Positions 16,219 to 25,002 of a stretch of DNA of 64,000 nucleotides are shown here, one piece after another. Origin of the DNA: Mycobacterium sp. DL99 (GTDB lineage: Bacteria; Actinomycetota; Actinomycetes; Mycobacteriales; Mycobacteriaceae); assembly GCF_004762045.1 (NCBI RefSeq), contig NZ_SJOM01000007.1:3297906-3361905 (forward strand), written 5' to 3'. The first letter of the stretch is position 1. Each line of letters begins with the position of its first letter. The notes under the pieces are model-generated. The model made no database searches. It was not told where the DNA came from and saw nothing but the letters and a program-made list of their open reading frames with translations. The position numbers were made by a program, and so were the translations under genes.

Positions 16219-16499
16219 TGCACGCGGAAACCCGGCTACCGGCGGCGCGGATCCTTACCGACCGCATCGTCGACGACGCGGGTCTGTTTCCGCCGGAGGC
16301 ACTCGATATGGCTTCCGCGCTAGCTCGGCACCGCAGTGACCAAGCAATCTCGAATCCCGTGTTGTCCCAACGGTTCGTGTGCCCGGCCGACCGATTTGCC
16401 GAACTGCACGAGCAGCTCGACGACGGCGATCGGATCCAAGTGATCATGGAAGTTGACCTGGATCTGCGGCGGCTCGGCCTCATCACCGACCCCACCTGA
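16218..16499 (+). CDS. Truncated hypothetical protein inside the homogentisate operon
   Basis: A 93-residue product starting at the ATG that overlaps the hppD stop. The sequence RIVDDAGLFPPEALDMASAL then RFVCPADRFAELHEQL resembles only the N-terminal third of a roughly 280-residue actinobacterial hypothetical family that begins with a (V/L)DDAxxFPPxN-like motif. The C-terminal two thirds are absent and hmgA starts 28 bases after the stop. It is therefore probably an in-operon deletion product. Whether the short form folds or acts is unclear. Family recognition is from memory and needs a profile search. Confidence 0.5.
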   Translation: MHAETRLPAARILTDRIVDDAGLFPPEALDMASALARHRSDQAISNPVLSQRFVCPADRFAELHEQLDDGDRIQVIMEVDLDLRRLGLITDPT

Positions 16500-16527
16500 C
16501 CTCACGACGAAGGAGGAGAAGAACGTG

Positions 16528-17841
16528 ATGACCGATTATCTGTCCGGCTTTGGCAACAGCTTCGAAAGCGAGGCTCTGCCCGGCGCGTTGCCGGTCGGCC
16601 GGAACTCCCCTCAACAGTGCGCCTACGGCCTCTACGCCGAACAGCTCAGCGGTTCACCGTTCACCGCGCCCCGCGCCAGCAATGAACGGTCCTGGCTGTA
16701 CCGGATTCGGCCAAGCGTGGCCCATTGGGGCCAATTCACCCCCGTCCAGACCGAAGGAGTTGCGTGCTGGCGCTCGGCCCCCGACGACGCACTGCCCGTG
16801 CCGATCGCCCAAATGCGGTGGAACCCATTGCCGATGCCGAATCCCGCGGTCGAGGACACCACGTTCATCACCGGCGTTCGCACGATCACGACCGGCGGGG
16901 ACGTCGGGACCCGCACCGGGTTTGCCTGCAGCATCTACACCATCACATCGTCGATGGTTGATGCCTACTTCTACAACGGCGACGCCGAGATGCTGTTCGT
17001 CCTGGAGCGCGGCGACGTTCGGTTCTGGACCGAGTTCGGGATCATCGACGCCGAACCCAGCGAGATCGTCGTCATCCCCCGTGGCGTGAAACTTCGCGTC
17101 GAGGTGCTCGACGGTCCGGCCCGGGGCTACCTCTGCGAAAACTACGGTGGCTCTTTCGCTCTCCCCGAGCGCGGCCCGATCGGCGCCAACTGTCTGGCCA
17201 ATCCGCGCGACTTCCTCACCCCGGTCGCGGCCTACGAGGACCGCGAAGTCCCGTCCACGATGTATGTGAAGTGGGGTGGCACTCTGTGGCAGGCCGAGCT
17301 GGGTCATTCGCCGCTGGATGTTGTTGCCTGGCACGGAAATTACGCGCCGTACAAGTACGGTATGCGGCGCTTCTCCCCCGTGGGCCCACTGTTGTTCGAT
17401 CATGCCGACCCGTCCATCTTCACGGTGCTCACCTCGCCCAGCGAGACACCGGGAACCGCCAACGTCGACTTTGTGTGCTTCCCCGAGCGGTGGATGGTCG
17501 CCGAGGACACCTTCCGGCCGCCGTGGTACCACATGAACATCATGAGCGAGTTCATGGGACTCGTGCATGGTGTCTACGACGCCAAACCAAACGGCTTTGT
17601 GCCGGGCGGCTTCAGCCTGCACAACTGCATGACCCCACACGGCCCCGACGCCAACGCATTCGAAGCCGCCAGCACCGAAGAATTGAAACCGGTCAAACAG
17701 GAAAACACCCTGGCCTTCATGTTCGAAACCCGGTTCCCGCAGAAGGTCACCACCTACGCCGCGAATCTTCCACAGCGGCAGCAGGACTACGCGGACTGCT
17801 GGAGCGGTCTGACCAAGCGGTTCCACCCGGACAAGCCGTGA
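16528..17841 (+). CDS. hmgA: Homogentisate 1,2-dioxygenase
   Basis: A 437-residue cupin-type extradiol dioxygenase cleaving homogentisate to maleylacetoacetate. The family opening YLSGFGNSFESEALPGALP is intact. The Fe ligands appear in PPWYHMNIMSEFMG (His and Glu six residues apart) and in the FSLHNCMTPHGPD segment. ATG 16528 has a strong AGGAGG at 16511-16516; a GTG at 16525 is the alternative. The stop overlaps a GTG start of fahA (GTGA), giving translational coupling. Confidence 0.95.
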   Translation: MTDYLSGFGNSFESEALPGALPVGRNSPQQCAYGLYAEQLSGSPFTAPRASNERSWLYRIRPSVAHWGQFTPVQTEGVACWRSAPDDALPVPIAQMRWNPLPMPNPAVEDTTFITGVRTITTGGDVGTRTGFACSIYTITSSMVDAYFYNGDAEMLFVLERGDVRFWTEFGIIDAEPSEIVVIPRGVKLRVEVLDGPARGYLCENYGGSFALPERGPIGANCLANPRDFLTPVAAYEDREVPSTMYVKWGGTLWQAELGHSPLDVVAWHGNYAPYKYGMRRFSPVGPLLFDHADPSIFTVLTSPSETPGTANVDFVCFPERWMVAEDTFRPPWYHMNIMSEFMGLVHGVYDAKPNGFVPGGFSLHNCMTPHGPDANAFEAASTEELKPVKQENTLAFMFETRFPQKVTTYAANLPQRQQDYADCWSGLTKRFHPDKP

Positions 17842-19178
17842 CCTCGCCAATGCCTGCATTGGACATCACGCATGACCCGCGCTCGCGCAGCTGGGTTACC
17901 TCCGCCGATGCCACCAGCGACTTCCCGCTGCAAAACCTGCCGTTCGGCGTGGTGACCGGCACGACCGGGGTCACAAAGTACGACGGGCCCCATGGCGTCG
18001 TCCGTATCGGAGATGCGGTCCTGGACCTGCGAGAACTCGCCACGTCGGGGTTGCTCACCGGTGAGGCACAGGCGGCGGCGGAAGCTGCCGCGCACGGAAC
18101 GCTTAACGCCCTGTTCGCCTTGGGATCAGGCCCGCGGGTCGCTCTGCGCAGGGCACTGCATTCGCTGCTCGTCGAGGGGGCACAGCACCAGCAGACCGTT
18201 GCCAGGTTCCTCACCCCACTGTCGGAGGTCGACGTTCTGCTGCCCGCCCGAATCGGTGACTACACCGATTTCTATGTCGGTATCCACCATGCCCGCAATA
18301 TCGGTGCTCTGTTCCGGCCGAACGACCCCCTGCTGCCCAACTACAAATGGGTTCCGATCGGCTATCACGGACGTGCCTCCAGCGTGCGTGTCAGCGGCAC
18401 TCCGATCACCCGCCCGCACGGGCAACTGAAGTCCGGCGATGCGCCGGCACCGGTGCTGGCACCAACCCGGCGGATGGATTTCGAGCTGGAGCTCGGTGTC
18501 TGGATCGGCCCCGAGAATCGTCTCGGCGAGCCAGTGCGTCTCGATCACGCCGAATCCCACGTCGCCGGTTACTGCCTGCTCAACGACTGGTCTGCCCGCG
18601 ATGTGCAAGCCTGGGAATACCAGCCGCTCGGTCCCTTCCTGGCCAAGAACTTCGGCACCACGATCTCCCCCTGGGTCATCACCCCAGAAGCGTTGGCGCC
18701 GTTTCGGATTCCGGTTGATCGACCCAAGGAAGATCCCGACCCCCTGCCGTACCTCGACAGTCCCCTGCACCGCACGCATGGCGGACTCGATGTTGAGCTG
18801 TACGTACTTATCAGCACGGCGCAGATGCGCAAAGACGGCGAGGCGCCGCACCCGATCTCCCGCTCGTCCAGCCGCCACATGTACTGGAGTGTTGCGCAAA
18901 TGATCACCCACCACACCAGCAACGGATGCGACCTACAGCCCGGCGACTTGCTCGGCAGCGGCACCATCTCCGGGCCCACCGTGGGCTCCGAAGGCAGCCT
19001 GATGGAACTTAGCCATGGCGGAAAAGACCCGGTCACACTGCCCAACGGTGAAACCCGCACGTTTCTCGAAGACGGTGACGAAGTCATCCTGACCGCCAAA
19101 GCCCATCGCCCGGACGCAGCCACCATCGGATTCGGCGAGTGTGTCGCCGTCGTACAACCAGCGATCACCTACCCATGA
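17838..19178 (+). CDS. fahA: Fumarylacetoacetase
   Basis: A 446-residue fumarylacetoacetate hydrolase performing the last step, fumarylacetoacetate to fumarate plus acetoacetate. The N-terminal SH3-like domain is followed by the catalytic domain. This contains DYTDFYVGIHHARN (metal Asp and catalytic His), MDFELELGVWIG (two metal Glu) and NDWSARDVQAWEYQPLGPF (metal Asp), with the downstream Lys in LAKNFGT. GTG 17838 overlaps the hmgA stop; ATG 17850 is the alternative. Maleylacetoacetate isomerase is not encoded nearby; a glutathione-independent or mycothiol-dependent isomerase elsewhere would be needed. Confidence 0.93.
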   Translation: MTSPMPALDITHDPRSRSWVTSADATSDFPLQNLPFGVVTGTTGVTKYDGPHGVVRIGDAVLDLRELATSGLLTGEAQAAAEAAAHGTLNALFALGSGPRVALRRALHSLLVEGAQHQQTVARFLTPLSEVDVLLPARIGDYTDFYVGIHHARNIGALFRPNDPLLPNYKWVPIGYHGRASSVRVSGTPITRPHGQLKSGDAPAPVLAPTRRMDFELELGVWIGPENRLGEPVRLDHAESHVAGYCLLNDWSARDVQAWEYQPLGPFLAKNFGTTISPWVITPEALAPFRIPVDRPKEDPDPLPYLDSPLHRTHGGLDVELYVLISTAQMRKDGEAPHPISRSSSRHMYWSVAQMITHHTSNGCDLQPGDLLGSGTISGPTVGSEGSLMELSHGGKDPVTLPNGETRTFLEDGDEVILTAKAHRPDAATIGFGECVAVVQPAITYP

Positions 19179-19195
19179 TCTGGCTACGGGCTTGC

Positions 19196-20089
19196 TTACG
19201 CTGGTGCCGAAGCGTCATGCACCAAGCGCTCCACAATGTCGTCATCAGCGTCGGCGAAAAACGCGCCGACCACGTCTTCGATCTCGTTGAATCCGTCGGC
19301 GCAGAAAAGCACCGGCTGGTAGTGCGTGATGTCGTATGGCTGAACACCCATCCGGCCGACGTTCAGCGGCCGGAGTTCGGCCGCTTCGATCTGCTGGATC
19401 TCCCCGTATGAGGAAAGCAGGCCGGCGCCGTAGGCGCGCACTTGGCCATGCTCACGTACCACCCCGAATTCCAAGGAGAACCAGAAGACCTTCGAGAAGA
19501 ATTCCAGCGCCTCAGTCGTTTGCACACGCCGAGCCGCCTGTCCGGCCAGCCGGTACAGAGTCGCGAAACGATCATGAGCCAAGGAATTGCCGTGGCCGAC
19601 CACCTCGTGGATCAGATCGGGCTCTGGCGTGTAGAGCGGCACGGAGTGGTGCCGGATGTACTGAGTGGAGTGGAAAATTCCGTCTGCCAGGAATCCGTAG
19701 AACTCACGTAGTGGTACCAGCCCGGCCGCTGGCACGTACTGAAAGCCGGTGAGCGGCCTGAGCATCTCGTTGACCTCGACCAGTTGTGGGATCCGGTCCT
19801 CGGGAAGCTGGAGCCGCTCCCGGCCCTGCTGGTACACGGCGCAGGCCAGCCGCTGGTGCAGCCTGTGAAGCTCCGTGCAGACGATGCGCCAGACCTCCTG
19901 CTCGGCGTCGGTATAGGTCGCGATTGGTGGTGGTGTGCCAGGCTGCCAATCCATCGCGAGGGCGGCCAACGCGTTGCGGCGGGCGCGGTATTCCGGGTCC
20001 ACCGCACCCGGGTGGTCGGCAGCCAGGTGAACGGTGACGTCATCTCCCGTGCGCGTCACCGGCGCATAGAGCCGAGCTTCTTCGAACAT
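19196..20089 (-). CDS. phhA: Phenylalanine 4-monooxygenase
   Basis: A 297-residue pterin-dependent aromatic amino-acid hydroxylase converting phenylalanine to tyrosine. The iron site is seen in DLIHEVVGH (two His) and the Glu of FWFSLEFGVV. The Pro/Trp-rich upstream region and GFQYVPAAGLVPLREFYGFL match bacterial PhhA. The ATG at 20089 gives the usual length; upstream in-frame codons to 20197 look untranslated. The gene converges on fahA with 17 bases between stops, so the pathway genes are on both strands and need two promoters. A 4a-hydroxytetrahydrobiopterin dehydratase and a tyrosine aminotransferase are not in the window. Confidence 0.93.
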   Translation of the reverse strand: MFEEARLYAPVTRTGDDVTVHLAADHPGAVDPEYRARRNALAALAMDWQPGTPPPIATYTDAEQEVWRIVCTELHRLHQRLACAVYQQGRERLQLPEDRIPQLVEVNEMLRPLTGFQYVPAAGLVPLREFYGFLADGIFHSTQYIRHHSVPLYTPEPDLIHEVVGHGNSLAHDRFATLYRLAGQAARRVQTTEALEFFSKVFWFSLEFGVVREHGQVRAYGAGLLSSYGEIQQIEAAELRPLNVGRMGVQPYDITHYQPVLFCADGFNEIEDVVGAFFADADDDIVERLVHDASAPA

Positions 20090-20453
20090 CGCTTGCCTCC
20101 GGATGTCCGGGCGTCGCATAGCGCGTCGTCGTTCATGGCTGGCCGTCGCTTTGGGATGTCGTAGCGGCAACCATTTGGGCCGGATTTGTGGTCCCAATAT
20201 CAGGATATGCGCCCTGAGCCAGTAGATGAACGGGCACCAGCCGTGCCCCGTGCGCTCCCCACGTCGATGAACAAATCGGCGAACACCGCCTACGGCCCAC
20301 GAGCACGGTAGTTGTCGTGCCGTTTGGCAGATCTCGATCGACGTCCAACGATCGATTTGGCGTGAACCCGAGTTTGTCGTTGACCTGTTCGTTGAGGGAG
20401 GCCACAGCGCGCCGATTCGCGGGTAGTGTGCGGGATCCGCACTCGACCAAGAC
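20090..20453. other. Divergent intergenic region upstream of phhA
   Basis: About 360 bases hold the promoters of phhA (minus) and of the serine hydrolase (plus). Apart from the KstR-like operator at 20454 no clear operator for phhA was recognised. Confidence 0.4.
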
Positions 20454-20467
20454 TAGAACGTGTTCTA
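20454..20467. promoter_or_regulatory. KstR-type operator
   Basis: TAGAACGTGTTCTA matches the mycobacterial KstR consensus TNNAACNNGTTNNA at every fixed position and is symmetric over six bases on each side. KstR represses cholesterol-catabolic genes until a cholesterol-derived CoA thioester releases it. The site ends nine bases before the ATG of the serine hydrolase, suitable for repression. The match is seen in sequence; the consensus is recalled from the literature on KstR. Confidence 0.65.
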
Positions 20468-20476
20468 ATTCGGTGT

Positions 20477-21632
20477 ATGTCCAGTCCAGCGGCGGGGCAC
20501 GCTGACCCCGCTTTTGCGGAAGTGAAAGCCGTCTTTGAAGCAGGTTTAGCCAACGGCGACGATCTCGGCGCCGCGGTGGCGGTATTCATCGACGGTCGTG
20601 CGGTGGTGGATCTGTGGGGAGGCATCGCCGACCGACGGACCGGACGTCCATGGACGCGCGATACCGCTTGTCCGACCTTTTCCTGCACCAAGGGTGTGAC
20701 GGCGACCGCGGCACTCATGGTCGCCCAGCAATGCGGCCGCGGCGCCGACGAACCGGTGAGCGCCTGGTGGCCGGAATTCGCACAACACGACAAGCGCGAG
20801 ACCACACTGAGCGACCTGATGGCCCACCGGGCCGGGTTGCCCGTTGGAGCGCCCGGTTTCGGTGGCCCAAGCCTCAGATCCCGCGGCGATGGCCGACCTG
20901 TTGGCGCGCCAATGCCCGCTCTGGCAGCCCGGGACCGAACATGGTTATCACGCTTTGACTTTCGGATGGCTGGTCGGCGAATTCGTGCGCCGCCACACCG
21001 GCCTGACTGTCGGCGAGTTCACCCGGCGCCACTTGGGCGATCGGCTGTTCATCGGCGCTTCCGGAGCGGCGGTGCGCGAGGCCGCCCGGATCAGTTCGCC
21101 ACCGCCCGAGCAGCGTGCCTGGGACGCCGAGAACGCGCCGCCGATACCGGACGACACAGTCGCCGAGATGGTGGCCGCGATGTCCGATCCAGAATCGCTG
21201 TTCATCCGGGCAGCATCGAATCCCGTTGCATCCTATAATGATCCAGAAGTATTGGCGGCCGGCTGGCCCGCGGCCGGCCTAGTTACCACCGCTCGTGATC
21301 TGGCCAAATTCTATGGCGACCTGATCAGCGGAACCCTGGTCGCCCCGGGTCCCCTGCGGGAAGCGATCACAGAACGCGTACGCGGCCGCGACCGGGTGCT
21401 GCGCTTGGAAAGTGCATTCGGGCTCGGCTACATGCTGCCGTCGCAGAACTTCGTGGTGCCCCAACCTGCGCAATCGACCGTCTTCGGTCACCCGGGGGCC
21501 GGTGGCTCGGTAGGACTGGCAGATCTCGAACACAAGGTCGCTTTCGCCTTCGTGCCCAACCTGCGCCGCGACTGGCTGGCCGGCGATCGCCGTGCCTATC
21601 GGCTCATCGCCGCGGTGTACGACGCGCTGTGA
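20477..21632 (+). pseudogene. Serine hydrolase / beta-lactamase-family esterase, frameshifted
   Basis: Two frames together make one class C beta-lactamase-like esterase of about 380 residues. The first (20477 to about 20850) carries the SxxK nucleophile in PTFSCTKGVTAT near residue 74 and LSDLMAHRAGLPV. The second (about 20844 to 21632) continues with QPGTEHGYHALTFGWLVGEF, a Tyr-containing motif, and the HPGAGGSVGLAD motif near the C-terminus. Between GLPV and RPVSVAQ the frame must move by one base, so the gene is broken or the sequence has one extra base. Related enzymes (LipE/EstB type) hydrolyse esters. The KstR operator upstream suggests a former role in sterol catabolism. Confidence 0.75.
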
Positions 21633-21829
21633 CACCGCAACGCAATTGACGCGGGCGGTCCCATCTCAACCTGCGTCAGATACACCTTGCTGGAGCCGGC
21701 CAGACGATCAAGCCGGCGAGCCCGGCAATCAGCGCCTCTCCCCTGCCGCATCTCGACCGACGTATCGCCGCCCATCACAAGGAATGCGGCGGAATCGAAT
21801 ACGCCTGATGGAATCACGTTCATCGGCAC
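21633..21829 (+). repeat. Intergenic region with dispersed element, copy 2
   Basis: TCAGCGCCTCTCCCCTG at 21729-21745 and GGCGGAATCGAA at 21788-21799 repeat the element at 7863-7940 with the same spacing, while the 42 bases between are only about half identical. No gene is present. Confidence 0.5.
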
Positions 21830-22969
21830 CTAGGACTGCTGCTGGGCCAGTATGCCGTTGAATAGGTTGATCACGCCGTCAGGTGCACCCGCGCCGAAGA
21901 TGGCGTCGATCGTTTGGTGTGCGGCGACAGCCGCCGCCTCGCTGCGGGGAAACATGGCTTCTTCATAACTGCTCAACGCGGCTTCGGTGTCATCGAGGCG
22001 GGCGGCGATGGCTTCGCCTAGTTGGGCACCGTCGAACATGGCGAGGTTTGCGCCGTCGCCTCCGGGAACGGTCACGTGCGCGGCATCGCCGATGAGCGTC
22101 ACGCCGGGTGTGCGGTTCCACCGGTGACGATCCGGAAGCTGGTAGATCTTGCGCAGGGCTGGGGCCTGGTCACCTTTGGTGATCAGCGCCGTGAGCTTCG
22201 GGGACCAACCGCTGAACTCGGCGGCAATCCGAGCGCGGGAGGATGCCGCGTCGGTGAAATCAATCCCGTCGAACCACTCGACGGGACGATGCAGGATCAC
22301 ATACGTGTGCACCACGTTCCCGGCCTTTCGATGCGCCAGGAGCCCTCTGCCCGGCAGGATGGCGTAAAGCGCGCCATCGCCTACGGTTTCGGCGACCTCC
22401 GGATGTTGCTGGTCGACATCTAGGAGGTAGGAATCAACGTAGCTCAGCCCCGAATAGACGGGCTGCTCATCGGAAAGCAACGAGCGCACCTTGGACCACG
22501 TCCCATCGGCACCGACGAGAAGGTCGGTGATTACGCTGGAGCCATCCGAGAACGTGAGACGATGCCGACCGGCGCCGACCGGGGTGGCCGCCGTGAGTTT
22601 CTTGTTCCACTGCACAACGTCGGCAGGCAATGAACCCAGCAGAATGCGCCGAATGTCGCCGCGCAATGACTCGGGGCGCGTCATCGAACCGTCGTCAGGG
22701 ACCTCGACGACTACCTGGCCGCTGATGTCGTAGATCCGACGCGCGCCGCCGCCAAGGTGAATGATGCCGCGGTACTGCTCGGTGAGTCCCGCCATCTCAA
22801 GAGCGCGCTGGCCGTCCTCTTCGTGTAGGTCTAGCTGCCCGCCCTGGGTTCGGGCTCCCGCGGAAGCTTCGGCTTCGTAGATGGTCGCGCGAACCCCGGC
22901 GACGTGCAGCACGCGAGCAAGCGTCAGGCCACCGAGACCAGCTCCGATGATGGAGATCGTGGGGTTCAA
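21830..22969 (-). CDS. FAD-dependent monooxygenase (TetX/PHBH-like)
   Basis: A 379-residue flavoprotein hydroxylase. The N-terminal dinucleotide motif is IIGAGLGGLTLARVL, followed by YEAE. The FAD pyrophosphate motif is LIGDAAHVTVPGGDGANLAM near residue 290, and a VGADGTWSKVR DG-type motif sits near residue 155. The layout resembles TetX-like and other group A monooxygenases that hydroxylate aromatic or polyketide compounds with NAD(P)H. The TTG at 22969 is preferred because AGGAG lies immediately upstream (22978-22982); an in-frame ATG at 23017 would place that Shine-Dalgarno sequence inside the gene. The substrate is unknown. Confidence 0.78.
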   Translation of the reverse strand: MNPTISIIGAGLGGLTLARVLHVAGVRATIYEAEASAGARTQGGQLDLHEEDGQRALEMAGLTEQYRGIIHLGGGARRIYDISGQVVVEVPDDGSMTRPESLRGDIRRILLGSLPADVVQWNKKLTAATPVGAGRHRLTFSDGSSVITDLLVGADGTWSKVRSLLSDEQPVYSGLSYVDSYLLDVDQQHPEVAETVGDGALYAILPGRGLLAHRKAGNVVHTYVILHRPVEWFDGIDFTDAASSRARIAAEFSGWSPKLTALITKGDQAPALRKIYQLPDRHRWNRTPGVTLIGDAAHVTVPGGDGANLAMFDGAQLGEAIAARLDDTEAALSSYEEAMFPRSEAAAVAAHQTIDAIFGAGAPDGVINLFNGILAQQQS

Positions 22970-23441
22970 GGAGGTTCTCCTGTCACGGGTCAGACCGGCG
23001 GTCTGCGGACTGGGCAATCAACATGGACGGCAGTTGCGGGCTCGATGAATCGGGCGGCCTGTCCCCGACGTTAGTCGCCATCAGCTGGTAGGCCGATGGT
23101 GACACGATGGAGGTCGCGGTTCCAGACGTCCAGGAAAGCTCCCGTCCGGCGACCCTCTGTAGCACGACTCCAGGTTGCGGCATCTCAAATCCTTTCCCAC
23201 ACCGCGGGTCTCACAGCTGCCCTGTAGCGGATGGTCACGACTTATGCCCGGTATGACCGCGATCTCCTGGCTTTGCAGCCGTCAGCACAGCCGGACCGTA
23301 CGGAAATGCTGTCCTGTCCAGCCCTCTCGCCGGTGTTGAATGCGCTGCGCTCCACCTAGGTCGATGTGCCGATCCGGAATAAACCCGGCGCCAGGTGAAC
23401 TTGGCTCAAGAGTCGCCTTTCCACCGTCCCAGGAGCTATCC
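22970..23441. other. Intergenic region between divergent monooxygenase and LLM genes
   Basis: About 470 bases. A 66-codon open frame on the minus strand (22983-23183) has no family resemblance and overlaps the likely promoter and Shine-Dalgarno sequence of the FAD gene. No palindromic operator of note was seen. Confidence 0.35.
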
Positions 23442-24251
23442 ATGACTCGTCAGATCCGCGTCGCCGTGCAGATCCAGCCTGGCGGCACGCCCGACTACCG
23501 CACGTGGCGCGACGCCGTCCTGGCTGCCGACGACCTCGGCGTCGACGTAATCTTCGGCTACGACCACTTCCATCGCCCGGCGATGGAGGCCATCGTCGAC
23601 GGCAAACCTGTCCTGAACGATGAGCAACCCGATGTCGCCAACTTCGAGGGCTGGACCGCGCTCGCATCGTGGGGTGAGATCACCTCACACGCCGAGATCG
23701 GGCTCCTCGTCACCGGTGTCGGCTACCGCAACGCGGACCTGCTCGCTGACATGGCGCGCACCGTCGACCACATCAGCGGCGGCCGGCTCATCCTGGGCCT
23801 CGGCGCGGGGTGGTACGAAAAGGACTACACCACCTACGGTTACGACTTCGGCACCTTCGGATCCCGCTTCGATCTGTTCGACGAGAGCCTGATCCGCATC
23901 GAGAACCGGCTGGCCGCACTGATTCCGCCGCCCGTGCGCAAACTGCCGATCCTCATCGGCGGCACGGGGCCCAAGCGCTCGCTGCCCGCCGTTGCCAGGC
24001 ACGCCGACATCTGGCACGCGTTCCAGGACCTCGATTCGTTCCGCAGGTCCAGCGCCCGCGTCGACGAGCTGGCAGCGGGGTTCGGCCGCAACGGCGCCGA
24101 TATCGAACGCTCGACACTCTGGGAGAACGCCCACAGCGCCGATGCCTTCCGCGAGGCAGGCGTCACGCTGTTCCAGACCGAACTCACCTCCGACGACAAT
24201 TACGACCTCACGTCTCTCAAGCAGGTGGTCGCATGGCGGGACAACGGGTGA
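23442..24251 (+). CDS. LLM class F420-dependent oxidoreductase
   Basis: A 269-residue luciferase-like TIM-barrel oxidoreductase. ATG 23442 starts MTRQIRVAVQIQPGGTPDY, a common F420-dependent opening. IFGYDHFHRP, SHAEIGLLVTGVGYRNADLL, ISGGRLILGLGAGWYEKDY and LPILIGGTGPKRSLPAVARHAD are family landmarks including the cofactor phosphate loop. The reaction is probably F420H2-dependent reduction or oxidation of an unknown substrate. It is transcribed away from the FAD monooxygenase. Confidence 0.85.
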   Translation: MTRQIRVAVQIQPGGTPDYRTWRDAVLAADDLGVDVIFGYDHFHRPAMEAIVDGKPVLNDEQPDVANFEGWTALASWGEITSHAEIGLLVTGVGYRNADLLADMARTVDHISGGRLILGLGAGWYEKDYTTYGYDFGTFGSRFDLFDESLIRIENRLAALIPPPVRKLPILIGGTGPKRSLPAVARHADIWHAFQDLDSFRRSSARVDELAAGFGRNGADIERSTLWENAHSADAFREAGVTLFQTELTSDDNYDLTSLKQVVAWRDNG

Positions 24252-24326
24252 CCACGACCGAAGAATTGAGCGTTCGGGTTTGGTGGATTCTGTTGGGGCG
24301 GAACGGCTTGCGCAGCACGCCCGTGG

Positions 24327-24806
24327 TCACCGGAGGTCTTTGATCATCGCCAGCCCGAGCGGGCCGTTTCCCTGGCCGACTTCACGAAATCCATTGCGTT
24401 CGTACAGGCGCTTGGCGGGATTGCGAACGTGAACGTTGGTGCACATCATTTCGACGTGTGGTGAAAGGTCCGCGAACAGCGCATCCAGAAGCAAGCCACC
24501 AACCCCGTCGCCACGCCGGCCGGGTGCGACACCAATGCAGAGTTCCGGCAGCGGCGCGCCATCGGCACCGGAGCGCAGCGGCGGATTGCTGTAGTACGTC
24601 CACACCGCGCCAATGGGCAACTCGCTCCGATCCTCGGCGATGATCGGTATAACCCCGGGCGGCGGGAGCATCTCGAGCACTTCGTCGTCGTCTGGGTCCG
24701 GAAGAGGCCAGTCTTCAATAATGCAGGCGTGGCGGGCCATCTCGACGACGAAGGCGTGGTCGTCGGCGGTTGCTGCGCGAAGCCGCACAGTGGACTGAGA
24801 GGCCAT
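24327..24806 (-). CDS. GNAT family N-acetyltransferase
   Basis: A 159-residue acetyltransferase. The pyrophosphate loop GVAPGRRGDGVGGLLLDAL and the C-terminal NPAKRLYERNGF motif are clear. ATG 24806 (MASQSTVRLRAATADDH) gives the standard start; in-frame ATGs at 24830 and 24923 are possible. The acceptor is unknown. It converges with the LLM gene upstream on the plus strand and is not obviously in an operon. Confidence 0.8.
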   Translation of the reverse strand: MASQSTVRLRAATADDHAFVVEMARHACIIEDWPLPDPDDDEVLEMLPPPGVIPIIAEDRSELPIGAVWTYYSNPPLRSGADGAPLPELCIGVAPGRRGDGVGGLLLDALFADLSPHVEMMCTNVHVRNPAKRLYERNGFREVGQGNGPLGLAMIKDLR

Positions 24807-25002
24807 CTGCAGATTGTGGCAGATGCTCATCGCGGCAAAGGCATCGTTCTCGGCGGTTGCGGGACTGGGACCGTAAGCAGTTGATCGAACGGTCACAACC
24901 GGCACAGTGAACCGCGATAGCAAGCACGGGAATGTGCACTTACCGGGCGCTCATCGGACAAACTAGAACACGCATCCGACGCCATGGAGGAACGATTCCG
25001 GA

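Noticed and set aside
22983..23183. A 66-codon minus-strand frame upstream of the FAD monooxygenase
   Set aside because: There is no family resemblance and it lies over the probable promoter and Shine-Dalgarno sequence of the monooxygenase.
24964..24978. KstR-like half site (TAGAACACG) before the GMC oxidoreductase
   Set aside because: Only one half of the dyad matches the consensus, unlike the perfect site at 20454.
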